The position numbers were made by a program, and so were the translations under genes. This document shows positions 10,182-22,499 of a stretch of DNA of 64,000 nucleotides, piece after piece. Within the stretch, counting starts at the first letter, position 1. The number at the start of each line of letters is the position of its first letter. The DNA is from Paragonimus westermani. Taxonomy: Eukaryota > Platyhelminthes > Trematoda > Plagiorchiida > Troglotrematidae. The stretch is taken from positions 82,503 to 146,502 of the forward strand of contig QNGE01001739.1 in assembly GCA_008508345.1 (NCBI GenBank). The letters are read 5' to 3'. Under the pieces are notes generated by a model. That model worked only from the letters and a program-made list of their open reading frames with translations, was not told the origin of the DNA and did not search any database.

Positions 10182-13100
10182 CAGATCGTCAGTTGTCTGA
10201 GCTAAACTTTATAAATTTATTAGCAGACGTGAATTGACCACTTATCTACCGAGTTTCCACTTACGGGTGGAGTTTGGATTCTAGTCACCTCAGCGGTAAT
10301 GTCTGAACAAACACTGTTGGAACTAAGAGGCGGGTGGCATGATCGACTAAGACTCCACTCCTGGGAGGCCAACATTAGTTGTTTAACCAGACTGTAAGCT
10401 GCATGAAGAATTTAGTCGGCGCTGCCGGAGCTATTTACTGTAAATACCATATATGCCTGACGAACTGTATTGTGTTGCCAAAAATGCGTGCATTCGAATG
10501 CTTGATAAGTTCGACAATTAAATCCCTCTGTCATGATATCGATCTTGAGAGGGACGAATATATCATCTACATTCACTGATTTAGCGGGAGTGTGTGAATA
10601 GATAATTACAAAAAGGCCAGAATAAACATTTTCCGTACAACCCTAGTGATGGTCCTTATTTCCCAACCTGCACAAACAGAAGTGGGGGTTCTTCTAACTT
10701 TCTGTGCAATTTCATTAAAGTCTGGTCCGGCACGGTTGTAGGCGTTGAGTGGCTGCATTGTTTCCAACCGGACTGCAGTTATACATTCACACAAGTAAGA
10801 CTCACCAGCTAGATATCATCTCATTACCTGTACTTTTGTGCCCGTCTCAAACTGAACATGACCAACATTTGATTTCAGTTTTCGTATTGAACTAGACTTT
10901 ACAGTTTAAGTTCTTCTCCATCCAGTTGCGTTGCAGTCACGTCAAGTCATTACTAATGTGCTTACTGAGTGGCGTTTGGAACCATCGTCCTCCATTAGGG
11001 GATCAAGCGTGAAAAAACGATGTGGTGAGTTAATTATGCCAATGCCTTTCGGCTTCAATGGATGTAACTTAGTTCACCTGTTTGCCGATGTCATCAATCT
11101 TGTCAACTGACATTTCACATTCACTTTCTTCCAGTAGTTTTGAGCATAATTTATTGGCGAAGTTTTTGCTGATTCTTTTGCCGAAATTGAAATCCGGTTA
11201 TTCTGTTGTACTCAAGTTATAACCAATCATGTCTAGTCACACTCACGGAGTGTATACAGCTACAACAGTTATTCCCTTTATATAAAAAATCTAGTTGGAT
11301 GCTAAGAAATACTGGTAGCCTTTAAAATTCTGTGCATTTAAGTCTACCTGGGTGGTAGTGTGTTAGTGTTCTGTGACAAGACGCATGGCCTTCAGGTGAT
11401 TTTATTTGGATTCACGTGGCTTGCACATGAATGAGTTTTAACTAGTTCACGGAATGATGAATCTAGGAGGCTTAGAATGTGTACAAATCACGTTGTCCTC
11501 ACAGCTTAAAGCCGGATTGTGTACAACAGTTGCCTTCTAACAAGCCTTATATTATATAATGGAACTTTGTACATAATTTGAAAGTGACATTCGTTGGATT
11601 TGACAAACCGTATCGACCAAACGCTATTCGCCACCATTTTGGCTAGGTGTATTCATACCATCCGAAAATCATTTCACTTGGTGATTATCGATCTTGACCG
11701 TTGGTTAACAGGTGGTTGAAATTCTTCAGTTGGTCATGTCAACAACGCCGTTTTCAGTTGATAAAAATGACAGCAAAGATTGTCACTCCACAGTCAGTTT
11801 TAGGGTCACACAAAATATTCAACAATGACAGTCATTTTATAAATTTGTAATGATATGAACAAAATTTAATTAATGCGACATCACGTGCTTGCTTGTTGGC
11901 CAGCCACATTTTTTTGATTTATGTTGTTTGTTTGTCTCTCTCGAAGATTACGGGCGAGATAGGGAAGGAATATAGCTGCGTGAGCTCTGCGTACGTGTAA
12001 ATAAGATCGAACAATAGTTTCGGAACACAACGGGATTCAATCTTGGCTGCATGTGCTACAAATGGTATTAAAGATGACACTATCAACGTGCAATGACAAT
12101 TACTAAGGATAGTTTGATGTGATAAAACTCACCAAGGAAGGCAACTTAAGATGGAACAGGATTTACCATTTTCCAACATTAGTGTAGATAATCGTCCTGT
12201 TCATTACTCAACTGTTAAAAATCATTTGTGGATAACAGAGATAAGTAGAAAGGAAAACTCCGATCCAACAATTATGGATGCTTGCATGGCCAATAATCTG
12301 CTGGAGCCAAGAGTTAATGGGTGAAATATGCACTGTTTTTCTCCCAGAGAAACAACAAAAACGCGACTGGACATTTCATTGATTTTGACCACTCGCTTTC
12401 CGTCTATTATCATACCTCTGTTAGTCCAGGTTGAGGCACCGAATCTTAAGGATACCTACTACAGGTGCACGGCATAAAATCGTTTGCGTACCAATACACA
12501 GAGATTACTATGACATATTTATATGCATATGTACGTTTACATGACAAAATTAGCGTTGCGCAATCGTGTTATTGAATATTCACTCTACCTCAGCACATGT
12601 CATTGCGGAGTGTAGGTTCCGGGGACTTTCCGTGGGCATCGAACCGAAATAACCATCCTAGGCTGTCAGTGATGTGTAAACTTCCACAGTGACAAACGCT
12701 GATCGTGTTACTTCAAGTTTTAAAAGAGTGGGCTAGCAGAACCACGAGTAGCTGGAGGAGGTCATATGGAACGACACAAGAACTCACAGATATTTTGGCT
12801 CTACCCAAATAAGAACGTGGAAATCGTCCATGCTGTACGCCACCTCGAGCTATTCCCAGTGCTCCGATGGTTTATTGCAGGTGTGTCAAGTCATCGATTG
12901 TTAAGAGCTAATATTTCCGTGTAACACTGATTTCATTATTCTGCGAACATTTGGTTGGGGCAACAGCAACAACAAGAACGATTGTGATCCTAGTTAATAA
13001 ACCGGTTGCTAACACCAGACCTAAGTATCGAGCCGCACGGAAATGACCACTGAACGGAATGACCTGGGAAGAACAGCCAAGCGACCACGAGATGCAGACT

Positions 13101-14835
13101 ATTGTTTTCTTGTGGGTACAACATTAATTTTATATGTTTGATCAGCAGGGCTTCATTAATTACTGGAAATTTGTAGTCGATATTGGTCAACGTTATAAAA
13201 GAATGTTTACGCATTGTTCTCCAGTTATCTGGATATCAGATTAGTTGGTACATCTCTTAAACAGGACTCAGAGTTTTCTGGTTCTGTTGGTGACTTCCTT
13301 GATCAGATTCTGATGATCCGTAGTCACATTAACAAAATTTAAGGGAACGGTTTGTGTGGATATAAAATATGCTGGCTTCGGCTGTACTTATCAGTCGAGT
13401 CGGTATCGTCTAACCAGTGGCCAACGTGCTGTAGACTGAAACTACGGTTTTCACATCTACTGAGGATTCCTATTACAGACATTCGACTGAAGTGACTTTT
13501 TGTTCGTATTGAAAACGGTCACCGATATATATTTGGGTGATAACTTTGAAAACAGTACATAGATATTGTCCAAAAGAACCAAAAATGCATCCTCATACAT
13601 CGATAGGGTAGTAATATGTACCGGATTTCAATAACTTTTCCGTCAAAACACTGCAGTTACGACCTGCAAGTGTTGGCTGAAAAGCTGCTGCTCACAAAAA
13701 TGTTGAAACACTTGTTAGGACTTACATATTAAGCCAATAGGATATACACCTACACCATACATACGGTCATTAGGTTTATGTCTGCATGCTATATGCTAAG
13801 TTGGATTAATAATTTGGTGTTATGCGTGACCCTTGCGTGACTAACCTTCAGGTTACCTAAATTCGAAATGCGCGTGACAAGTTCAGTTCCCATCTACACT
13901 ACAGAAGAACATCAAGTCTGTAATGCATTAACGGAAGAAAGAGAATTTTAACGGAATGTTTTGAGCCGAGAACTTATTGTCAGTAACACTGCATTGGGAT
14001 AGAAAGTGCACGGACAAACGGCATTACATGTGAATACTTGGATAATCCCAGCATACGTCCTTACCGTCGAATTTTTATCAATGACTTGAAGTCACATGAC
14101 AGTGTTTAATTTTATGTTTAATCTTAATTTATCTGCGGGTAGTTTTTCAAAGTGAACTTGGATATGGATGTTAACGTCGTCTGTTCGTCGGCTTGTCAGA
14201 GAAATAATTCGAGCCCGTCCGCCAGTATTCTCGACTATACATTCCTAAAACATATTGGCTACCGAAGCGGCAATTATTTTAGTGTTTTTTCAGTTGAAGT
14301 TACTTGCTTGTCTGCGATCAACTGACTCTGAAGACTGTAAATTATGTTACTGAGTTTTAAGATCACGTGACTGACAATGTCATTTACTTGAAAAGTACGC
14401 GAACTGATGTTTCTAAAATAAAACGTGATCACCAAACCTCCAACAAAGTATAAAGTTACCTGTAATATTTGTAAATTTCAAGTTCCAACTTTATATCATG
14501 GTGATTGAGTGTAAACAAGAAAGCAAAAGACTTCTGGGCATAAGCAACAGGAGACAAACAAACATCAAAAACATTTTACAGTCAAAGCTCTGAATCAAGA
14601 TTCATCTATTAGATATTGGCGATTCCGGACTAAATCTGCTTGGATTTTCATACAATTCAATACAGCCGAAAAATGATAGATGCTTAAAAAACTTCAGACG
14701 ACATTTGATTAAAGAAGTATTTCCAGATTTACTCTACCAATTTAAGTTCTGTGTTAGCCCTGTACTTGTGAATGATACGAGAACAATAAACATCCAAAAC
14801 TTCTGGTTTTGAAGTTCATATTGAGTAATCGCGAT
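10182..14835. other. long non-coding stretch
   Basis: No convincing gene in 4.6 kb. An 88-nt segment (10937-11024) has a strong acceptor tract, a GTGAGT donor and one open frame, but such combinations are expected by chance at this length. Near 12035 a minus-strand B-box-like GATTGAATCCC suggests a very old SINE scrap. The rest is AT-rich and unremarkable. Confidence 0.4.
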
Positions 14836-15440
14836 CTAACACTGTGAACCGGACGACCTGGAGGAATACGGTTCGGGCGGGCGTCCGAAAGTTCAACGAG
14901 CAACTATTGCGTGGTCGCGAGCGGAAGCGTGCGGTACGCAAAGGAAAAATCGGTGCCATAGGTCGCGGTGACGTGACTATATGGCGTTGTGATGTGTGCG
15001 GCCGCGAATGCGCTGGCCGTTTNATTAGCCAATCAAGTGGCTAACCAGCATTGGCCGGCTGGACAGAAAGGCCCCACTGGCACACCTCCCGGTCTTATTC
15101 CTTCGGGTTTACACTGGATATGTGGTGTGTTGGTGGAACTGCAATTGGTGCAGCGCAAGCCAGTTGCAGTGATGGCTAAGCGCAGGCGTCCTTTGGCTTC
15201 GGTCACTGTGACAGGCTAATCCGAATCGGATGCCGCCAACCAACATCACGATGATAAAATCCACATTGTGGTATTCAGTGATATGATTGCCCTGGCGTGT
15301 TTTTGCACAAATTTTATTTAGTACTATCAGGTGATTAACTAAAGCATAATGCTGGTTGAGATTGTGTGCGAAAAGTCAGCTGTGCGCAATCAACAAAGTT
15401 GGTGTCAACTCTTGCAAATAAAATGAATGAACGAAGTTAG
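14836..15440 (+). mobile_element. 3' end of a non-LTR retrotransposon with Cys-knuckle tail
   Basis: This block is distinctly GC-richer than its surroundings to about 15230. It holds a C-terminal coding tail, described in the next entry, and then a 3' UTR-like region. The 15095-15225 part is shared with the minus strand at 28.6-28.75 kb, including TTCGGGTTTACACTGGATA, CAGTGATGGC and GCTTCGGTCA. The 3' end is uncertain; I placed it near the AAATAAAATGAATGAACGAA segment. A single N at 15023 interrupts it. Confidence 0.6.
14844..15022 (+). pseudogene. C-terminal tail of an endonuclease/reverse transcriptase, truncated
   Basis: The frame reads RTTWRNTVRAGVRKFNEQ, then a basic run (RGRERKRAVRKGK), then WRCDVCGRECAGR just before the N at 15023. 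A Trp-containing 'RxxWR' segment, a basic linker and a final Cys-x2-Cys knuckle form the C-terminus of many invertebrate endonuclease/RT proteins. In those the knuckle is normally followed by two His residues. Here the frame after the N reads ISQSSG and stops, so the His pair is not visible: either bases are missing at the N or the copy is decayed. There are no RT motifs upstream, so it is a 5'-truncated copy. The assignment to a clade is left open. Confidence 0.55.
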
Positions 15441-17689
15441 GGAACTTCATTCTCTGATCATGAACCATACAAATTGGATGAAATAACAAGCTTTTTTCGA
15501 TAAGCACAAAATTTTTCCAAGAAATAGCTCTTGCCAATGTTACACACTTAAAGTGGGTATCCTCACACGATTGCCAAGCACCTTTTGTTCCAGTAGTAAC
15601 ATAGAATACACACTAAAAGACTCATTCGACACTGGACTGTGTGTGACACACCGTTGTATAGCTTTCAATCAACGCTGTTGGTGATCACGAGGATCACAAC
15701 CTGGTAAGCATCATCTACAGACCTTACTCTGGGTAACACTTACCTTTTGCATTGCCGAGGGCTACCACTTATTCTATGGGACCGTTGACGATAGCCGTGA
15801 TTAGGTTTGAATAGACCATACATAGTCAGATCCTAAATGGAGTATCTTCTAGCTATGTTTTTGCAGCAATCCTTTAAGAGGGGATACACAACGATGGGTC
15901 AACTCTTCTGATGGATATTATGAAAAGAAACGATATGAAACGGCTCTCAGTCAACTTATACATTACCCATAAACCAGTTTACTTAACCGTTTGAGTACAC
16001 GCGTTCAATTACACCGGTGTGGGTTGGTTAAAATTGTAACCAAAACACTAAACTCGGATGCACGTGAGTTACAATTTAACTTGGGATGCCTATATCAACA
16101 CAATACTGACGACTGGGTCTACAATGATTCAAACCCAAGTTATGGAGGTTAACAGTAAAACGGTAGATGTCTTATGAGCAGATTTTGCATTCGTATCTCA
16201 TATGTTGTTACAGCATCCATACGACGCTGATGATTAATGCTGGTTAGATAAGCGATTGTAAGATGTCTGGGAACCAGCTGTTGACGTAGCCTGTGTAAGC
16301 AAAACAGAACGCTACGCAAATCGAAATTTTGCGTTCACTTGTGCAGAGAGTGTACAGTTCAGTGGCATAACCATTTACACTCGATAAGAAACCAAAACTT
16401 TCAGATGATCATAAACAGAAAGGTCGGGAAAAATTACCAGCTTCGATCTCATTCGAATTGCAGTGTCTTCACATTTAACTAGCAGGTGAAAATAGACATT
16501 TAGTGAAACAGTCAATGTACTATCCACTAAACCATTCAACTTCGACCATTTCCGGACAAACAACGATAAGCTACCCTTGTCCATAAAGTGATCATTCTTT
16601 ACTGTTAAGTATGCTAGGCGGCCTACTGAAATGAATGAACACAGATGTGCAACAGCTGTTGAACGGTAAACAGTAAAAGCCATCTTCATATATACAAATA
16701 ACCGTATGTCTAAAAATGTCCACCCTAACTTTGTACTAGGAGAAGTACAAACCCTCCTCACAACCTTCACGTAATCCATCTAGAACCTATGACTCACTAA
16801 AATTACCCTCTTTATCAGTTTCTAACCCTTCTGCCTTTAGTTCGTAAGTCTCCTTGTTCATCATCTGAGAGGCTGTTTCCGAGTCATGAGCACGTTACTT
16901 GTTTAGCTTGTGACACTTCAACTGTTTGCTGTTTTAAGGTCGTATAAATCATTATGATTATTGTGGCAATCAAAGTGCGGATGAAAATTTCTTGCACAAA
17001 ACACTTTCAGACTTCACCGATGGCTTTTTCAATTTATTCAGACAATCACTATTTGTAAAACTTCATTGTATTACGATTCTACTCTCAGAGCGGATTGTTT
17101 AGAAATGGGAAAAACGTAGCAAAAAGGGATAGTATACTTTAAGTTACAATTTATTTCAACCGACACTCCCCACTAAATTAAACATGCGACCGATGGTTGG
17201 ACTACTAAGAACCTGTCCATTCACTAAGAGGTATTTATAATGATCACCAGTCAACATTTCATAGCCGATAATTCAGATCTTGCTATCAATTTGAAGTTCG
17301 TCAGTCCACACATCACAGGTGGTTATGGATGGTAGACACAAAGAATGTGGGCGGCTTTTCTATTAGTTATAAATATGTCGCAGTAAAGCACCAAGGTTGA
17401 TGAAGACGTTTATTCTATCGTATTTATTTACGGTGTACGTTGTATGTATTCATGCCTACTTGATTGTGTCAACCAAAAAACATGGTTTTGAAAGAACTAA
17501 AATAAATTTACTGATTCCAGTGGTTAGGTGGGTGAAGATTACCATGGAGGGTCACAAAATCTGTTCCATCACAGGAAGGTTGTATTAACCTGTGCGCTAT
17601 GCCCCAAACTACTGCGGCACTCTGGAGTGTGATGATGTTAATTCGAAGTATTTGATCAGTTCTCAAGAAAACTCCTCGTAAACCTTGTA
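15441..17689. other. non-coding, nothing recognised
   Basis: A 134-codon minus-strand open stretch (16779-16375) is the longest here. It has no recognisable motif, no splice-like borders I trust and no neighbours that would support it. Confidence 0.4.
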
Positions 17690-17825
17690 ACAGCACTGAA
17701 TTGACGCCATTATCCAAACTACCAAAGAACGTTTGCAAAAAATCCCGACTTTGGTTGGACTCGAACCAGCGACAAAAAAACATGCCGAGACGTGACTAGT
17801 GTTGTAGTGGCCATGCTGGGAGGTC
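17690..17825 (-). mobile_element. SINE family B copy
   Basis: On the minus strand CATGGCCACTACAACACTAG resembles a decayed A-box head. GTCGCTGGTTCGAGTCC is a near-perfect B box, followed by AACCAAAGTCGGGATTTTTT. The order matches the copies at 9.53 and 17.98 kb. Confidence 0.6.
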
Positions 17826-17914
17826 AGAAATTTTATATTTGAACTCAACTGCCACTGCGACCACTGTCTTATATGAAAACTACCATACAGTCTAACGGAT
17901 TTACTGTCAAACAG

Positions 17915-18095
17915 TATTTCTCGACCAGTTCATGGTGGAGTTCGACAACATCACTGATAAGTTAGTTGTATCTGTCGGTGGTTCGAATCCAACTCAAGTC
18001 CAGATTTTTCACAGCTAGGTCTCCTCCAAGTTATCACATTTATCAAACTCTTTACAAACTCTGTGATAAAACCGTAGATGCTGCCAACATTCTAC
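17915..18095 (+). mobile_element. SINE family B copy
   Basis: It carries the exact B-box consensus GGTTCGAATCC (17983-17993). This is followed by AACTCAAGTCCAGATTTTTC and a body with CTCTGTGATAAAACCG. An A-box-like TGGTGGAGTTCGACAAC lies about 60 bp upstream. It points away from the preceding copy, giving a head-to-head pair. Confidence 0.6.
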
Positions 18096-18985
18096 GGGTG
18101 GCATTACTATCGTGTACTGTACATTAAGTCACGGTTATGCATGACTACGAGGGGAAATTACAATTCGTTGCCGTAGAACGCTGGTTGATGACGGCGTAGT
18201 CCTGATGAGTTGAATATGTCTTCAAGAATCTGGGAAAAACTGATCACGTTCTTATGTCGTGATACGCAGTTAATGGAACGATGTTCCAATGAAAAACTAA
18301 TTCTCCCTCCACATATGCTGCGCTACACGGCATCAAAACCTTATCCATTCCATTTGAGTAAACAGTGACGTTCTGCACAATGTTGCGCGTTATTGTTGTT
18401 TTGACCATTCACATTAGATAGCGAATGCAATAAAGAAACAGAAATGTAAACGTATTGTCATATACACGGCGATAAGTATGTAGGGTTACGGAATATTTTA
18501 TAAATCGTCGTTCTTCTTGTCTAACCAATTAAAATGCGTATACGGCGAGGTGGTGAAGAACTACGCTGATCAGTTTTCAATGGAGTAATTAATAACTCAA
18601 CAAAATTGGCCAATGCCTCACTGTGAGTTCGTTCGGGAGAAAATGGCTAGGAGAACAGTCTTCCGTTCGAACTCAGTACTACAAAGTGAAGTTTCCATCC
18701 GCTCCTCACGAGTGAATCATGGTTCACCAGAAGTCATTTGTTCTCAAGATTTTCAATATTTGCTGTGAACACTTAGGTGAAGGAATCTTTGACTACTGTG
18801 GTCATGCGAGCATGTCCTAGTGACCGTCTAGTGCATTCGGTCAAACAGGTATTATGTAATAAACGAACCACACTTGGGTGACATGGAACTTATTTGGTGG
18901 AGTACCAACATAATGTGCATCAGAGGTCGTTCCTTGGATGGTTCCTATCGACCTACGGAAACAAGAACATATTCTTCTTCTCAAA
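18096..18985. other. non-coding, nothing firm
   Basis: A CTGATGAG at 18200 lacks the other hammerhead boxes. The region next to 18990 may contain the decayed 3' part of PLE3, but I cannot align it convincingly. Confidence 0.4.
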
Positions 18986-18989
18986 GGTA

Positions 18990-19350
18990 TGAAGTAGCTT
19001 ATTTCTGTCGTTCACCTTGTAGAGAACCCTAATACATTTCTCACAGCAATCGCTAACTCTTAAATTTGTTTTTAGCTTAGCCGAAATACAAATGTGTCCT
19101 GCTCCATAAAACAGGGTCTCAACCAGACCACGTTTGTAAGCAATCGGACCGAAAGAAAAGACCGGAAATCCTGATCGCCCAACTTTGCATCACGGTGGAG
19201 TGAACGCTGTACATTTCAATGCATCGACAAATGAATGGATGTTTTACTCATTATCCAGCATAACCAAACCACCCGAATATCACCCACTCCGAATCCTCGT
19301 TGTCCATAAGATCATCATAAAGGAGCACGTCATCATAGTATGCATCTGGG
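18990..19350 (-). pseudogene. Penelope-like element relic (PLE3)
   Basis: Minus-strand translation in shifting frames matches the middle of PLE1 and PLE2. Near 19345-19315 AYYDDVLLYDD occupies the place of the catalytic Y-x-D-D motif. Near 19210-19155 QRSLHRDAKLGDQDFRSF parallels QRSVHRKATWGGQ of PLE2. Near 19150-19100 FGPIAYKRGLVETLF parallels the FTPVAYKRSLVLTVF of PLE1. Frameshifts and stops separate these pieces. Neither the N-terminal RT part nor the GIY-YIG motif is visible. Although short, the three collinear matches make the identification fairly safe. Confidence 0.65.
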
Positions 19351-19399
19351 CTAACCGGTGTGTACTTGACTTTTGTAACCTGTCCGTGCGTGTTTGTAC

Positions 19400-20629
19400 T
19401 ATGAAACTAGGATACACTCATGAAACCGTCAAATGGTTACGGGTGATAGTCTCAGTTTTTATAGCAGCTATCTGCGAACCACCTTGCTCTGTAATTTTTT
19501 ATTTTCTACTGAAAACATCATGGTCATTTCCGAGCAAAAATGTCTCTGTTACTCCGCTGTCATTTGTATGGCAGCTGACAATCAGGAGAGCTTTCCACTA
19601 CTAAGTAGCCTGGAAAACGCATGATGAGCGGTTCACTAATAACACCCGTTCTCTATTCAGTCGTCTTACTTATCGCTGTTGATAAAACTGTTTGCAATTT
19701 AATAGTGCACCACTCACGGTGTTGGTCCGGTAATCTGACGAGTTGAACTAACATAAACTGTCACGACTACCTTTGTAACAAGTTTAATAGCTGCAAATCA
19801 GCAGCCTGCTTTAAAATTACTTTGTTTTCTGAATTGTCAATTAAACAGAGAAAATGGCATTCTGTGGTATACAGCATCAAAATTATCGATAAATCAACAG
19901 TTAATTCTGTGATTTTTACTTGAGGTGTGTGTATAACCAATCTGTGTTCCCTTACAACCGGAGGGTTGTAATTGTTCTGAGGCGTCTGTCAAATATTAAA
20001 TGATTTGATTGAAGTGAGATTGTTTATCAAACTTGACAAATCTGCTTGACAGAATTACTGAAGTCCTTGATTGAACCCAAACTCTCTTGAGGTTACTAAG
20101 GATAAACCAAGGTGACGAACATATGCCTCAAATGAATTCCTTAACAAACCAGCAGATTTCTAGAGGCTAGAAGTATTAACAGGTTTTAGGAAGATATTTC
20201 GCCCGTCCGTTCACTACGAAAATGGTTCAGACACTGGAAGTGATAGTTTGTTGTAGTTGATGTAAGATTTTGTGAGAGCGCGGGGCAGCTCAGAGTGCAC
20301 GAGATTGCATGCAATTTATACGGTAGCATAGTACAAGATATTATACTCTGATCGTGACCTCTCCAGTGTTCGAGACATGTTGACCTTGTGCTTATCATGG
20401 CTGGTTTTCAAGTGTTCTGCTGAAAGACAGGCCGGGGTACACGTTATAGCTCATAATTACCAGATATCGTGCTGGTTGTGAATATCTTAAATCAGCCCCG
20501 TATACTGGCTTATGTTCAATGTGTTCTGTAGCAGAACAACAGGAAAAAAGGATAAATAACCACGTTTGGACATTTTTCAGACGGCCAGGATTTTCATTTC
20601 AGATTATTCGTCAAAAATGTGACATTATG
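19400..20629. other. non-coding, nothing recognised
   Basis: No gene or clear repeat. A long plus-strand open stretch that crosses 19185-19604 is the antisense of the PLE3 relic and its flank, not a gene. Confidence 0.45.
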
Positions 20630-20733
20630 TAGGCAGAGCTCATTTGTAAAAATCTTAATTTCTCATGGATTCGATCCAGAGAAAGAAAAGGTATACATAA
20701 AATCGGCAAGCGCGTCATCATCTGAGCTACAAA
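20630..20733 (-). mobile_element. tRNA-derived SINE fragment (family B-like)
   Basis: Minus strand: GTAGCTCAGATGATGACGCG is a good A-box region, as in a tRNA D arm. CTGGATCGAATCCATGAG is a good B box, followed by AAATTAAGATTTTTACAAA. The spacing between boxes is about 40 bp. The acceptor stem does not pair, so it is a SINE rather than a tRNA gene. Confidence 0.6.
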
Positions 20734-20799
20734 GTATGGATCATTTTGGATCCCATATGGTACGGGTTGGTGACTGAGTCCAAATACGGCATTTTAGAC

Positions 20800-20960
20800 C
20801 TCGAGGCCTGGATTTGTACCTCAAATGGTAAAGCACATTTCGAGTTCGGGCACATCGTATCTCTCGCTGGTTTAAAGCCAGCCGGAATTAAGATTTTCCT
20901 TTCATCGTGGAGCCTCAAGAAAAACAACAGATTTGCCCATTTTTGGGTTGCAAAATCGTC
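20800..20960 (+). mobile_element. tRNA-derived SINE fragment (family B-like)
   Basis: Plus strand: GTACCTCAAATGGTAAAGCAC (A-box region), then GCTGGTTTAAAGCCAGC (B box) and GGAATTAAGATTTTCC. The last block is shared with the minus-strand copy that ends 67 bp upstream, so the two form a head-to-head pair. Confidence 0.6.
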
Positions 20961-22041
20961 AAGTTATTCAAACCACTGTCGTGATGTTCTGGCTCATATT
21001 GAAGATATTTTCCATAATCATTGATAACTGATCAATCTCTGACGTTAAAAATTAAACATATTTACCAAACAAACGATAAATTTCTCACAAATGTATGCTT
21101 AAAGTTTGGATAGTAAAAGTTAACCGACTGGAATTCGGATTGCACCGGAATTAGTGCAGTGGATCCAGAACAAACTACAAACAAATCCCTTATCCTGTGT
21201 CTGAGATCTTTGTTAAAACATTATCGATAAGAAAAAAGGTAACGTTTACTCACGGTCTGTTTCCAGTAACCTCTAGCGAGAAGTCCACAGTTATGATTAC
21301 ATACGCGTTTTGAGTTCACCCATCACAACTCGTCTCGAAAGCACAACCGGTTTCTTGGCTGCTTCCATTCATTCACTAGTGTCAACCAACATAGAAACAA
21401 GTCACTTCTGACTGCAAAAATCGCGATGAAACGTACATTTCGGAAGTCTTGAAAAATTTAATTGTACGCATAGATCGTGGGTTCAGTATGTTACTGAGGT
21501 AGCCTACTTCGACTATGCGCAGAGTTTGGCACATAAGTCAACAAAACAATGGATCCGCTTAATTAACATGCAAATGTGTATGGAGTCAAATATAATGGAC
21601 AGAAAGCCAAATACCATTTCGTCAAACGCCTGGTGTTTCAACGTGAAGTTATTGGTTATTGTTACAGGTAAGGCTTTAGAGCTGGACGAACAGTAAAATT
21701 ACGTGCGGTCTGCATGTGAGACCAATAAACAACAAACAAGGTGGTTTTCTACCATTCATTGTCAAGTCAAATATAACAACTTCACGTAAGCTAACCGCGT
21801 ACGAAACATTCTCCATTAAGGAGATCAGAGAGAATAGCATCAACGATAGAAGAATCAGGTGTTGTTGACGTCTGGTTACGTCAATTCGACTGCACAATAA
21901 CGATTGACTGTCAAAATAGGGGTTATGATGACGTGGTCTCTATAATCCGGACATGGACCCATCACCATGGGGGAATCTGTGTTTTAGGAGGACAACGTTG
22001 TGTACAGAGTGAAGCCGATGGAAAGCGTATGGGATTGCCAA
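20961..22041. other. non-coding, nothing recognised
   Basis: Open stretches of about 70 codons flank the inverted-repeat element but show no family signature. Confidence 0.4.
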
Positions 22042-22045
22042 CAAA

Positions 22046-22191
22046 TGAACTTTGTCTTGCCTTCAGTGGACACCACAGGCTCGGTAGGTCGGAAGAAACG
22101 AGCATGTGGGATTGACGGAATAGTTGGACTTAATTAAGCGCGCGGCAATCGAAGATGAGTAAGTCTTTTCTCAGTCCAGAATTGGTTATTC
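22046..22191 (+). repeat. left arm of 146-bp inverted repeat
   Basis: Matches the reverse complement of 22500-22645 with one mismatch (T at 22187). Confidence 0.9.
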
Positions 22192-22499
22192 CGGATAATA
22201 CTCTTGTTTAGTTTGGTGTTATTCAACGTGCATATGTAGATAAACTGTTCCGAATAAATGCTCACCACGATAAATGTGAAGTGATTTTCCTCCTCCAAAG
22301 TGAAGATGGAACAGCTATTCGTTGGTTAGCCGGTCACATGCCGGATGACGTACATTTTCTGCCTCGGTGATATAAAAGTGTTAGAATTCGTGAGTGGTCT
22401 CTTCCAGTTTGCGTGTATCATTTCGTTTGTCCCCGAGCGCCAAGCTGCACAGGCGGCACCACACGGTGATTGTGTGAATTCATTCAAGAGCATCATTCA

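Noticed and set aside
10937..11024. 88-nt segment with strong acceptor and GTGAGT donor and a plausible open frame
   Set aside because: Single, isolated and within chance expectation for an open frame of this length.
13370..13425. Minus-strand CTGATAA...CCGAA resembling a decayed hammerhead
   Set aside because: Core has CUGAUAA instead of CUGANGA and no GAAA; similarity to the PLE copies is too weak.
17983..17993. Perfect B box GGTTCGAATCC as a tRNA gene
   Set aside because: No acceptor-stem pairing or anticodon arm around it; fits a SINE head better.
18185..18245. CTGATGAG followed by a TTGAA/TTCAA stem, hammerhead-like
   Set aside because: The GAAA box is absent (GAATC instead) and no helix I partner is found downstream.
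19185..19604. 139-codon plus-strand frame
   Set aside because: Antisense to the PLE3 relic and its flank; no motif.
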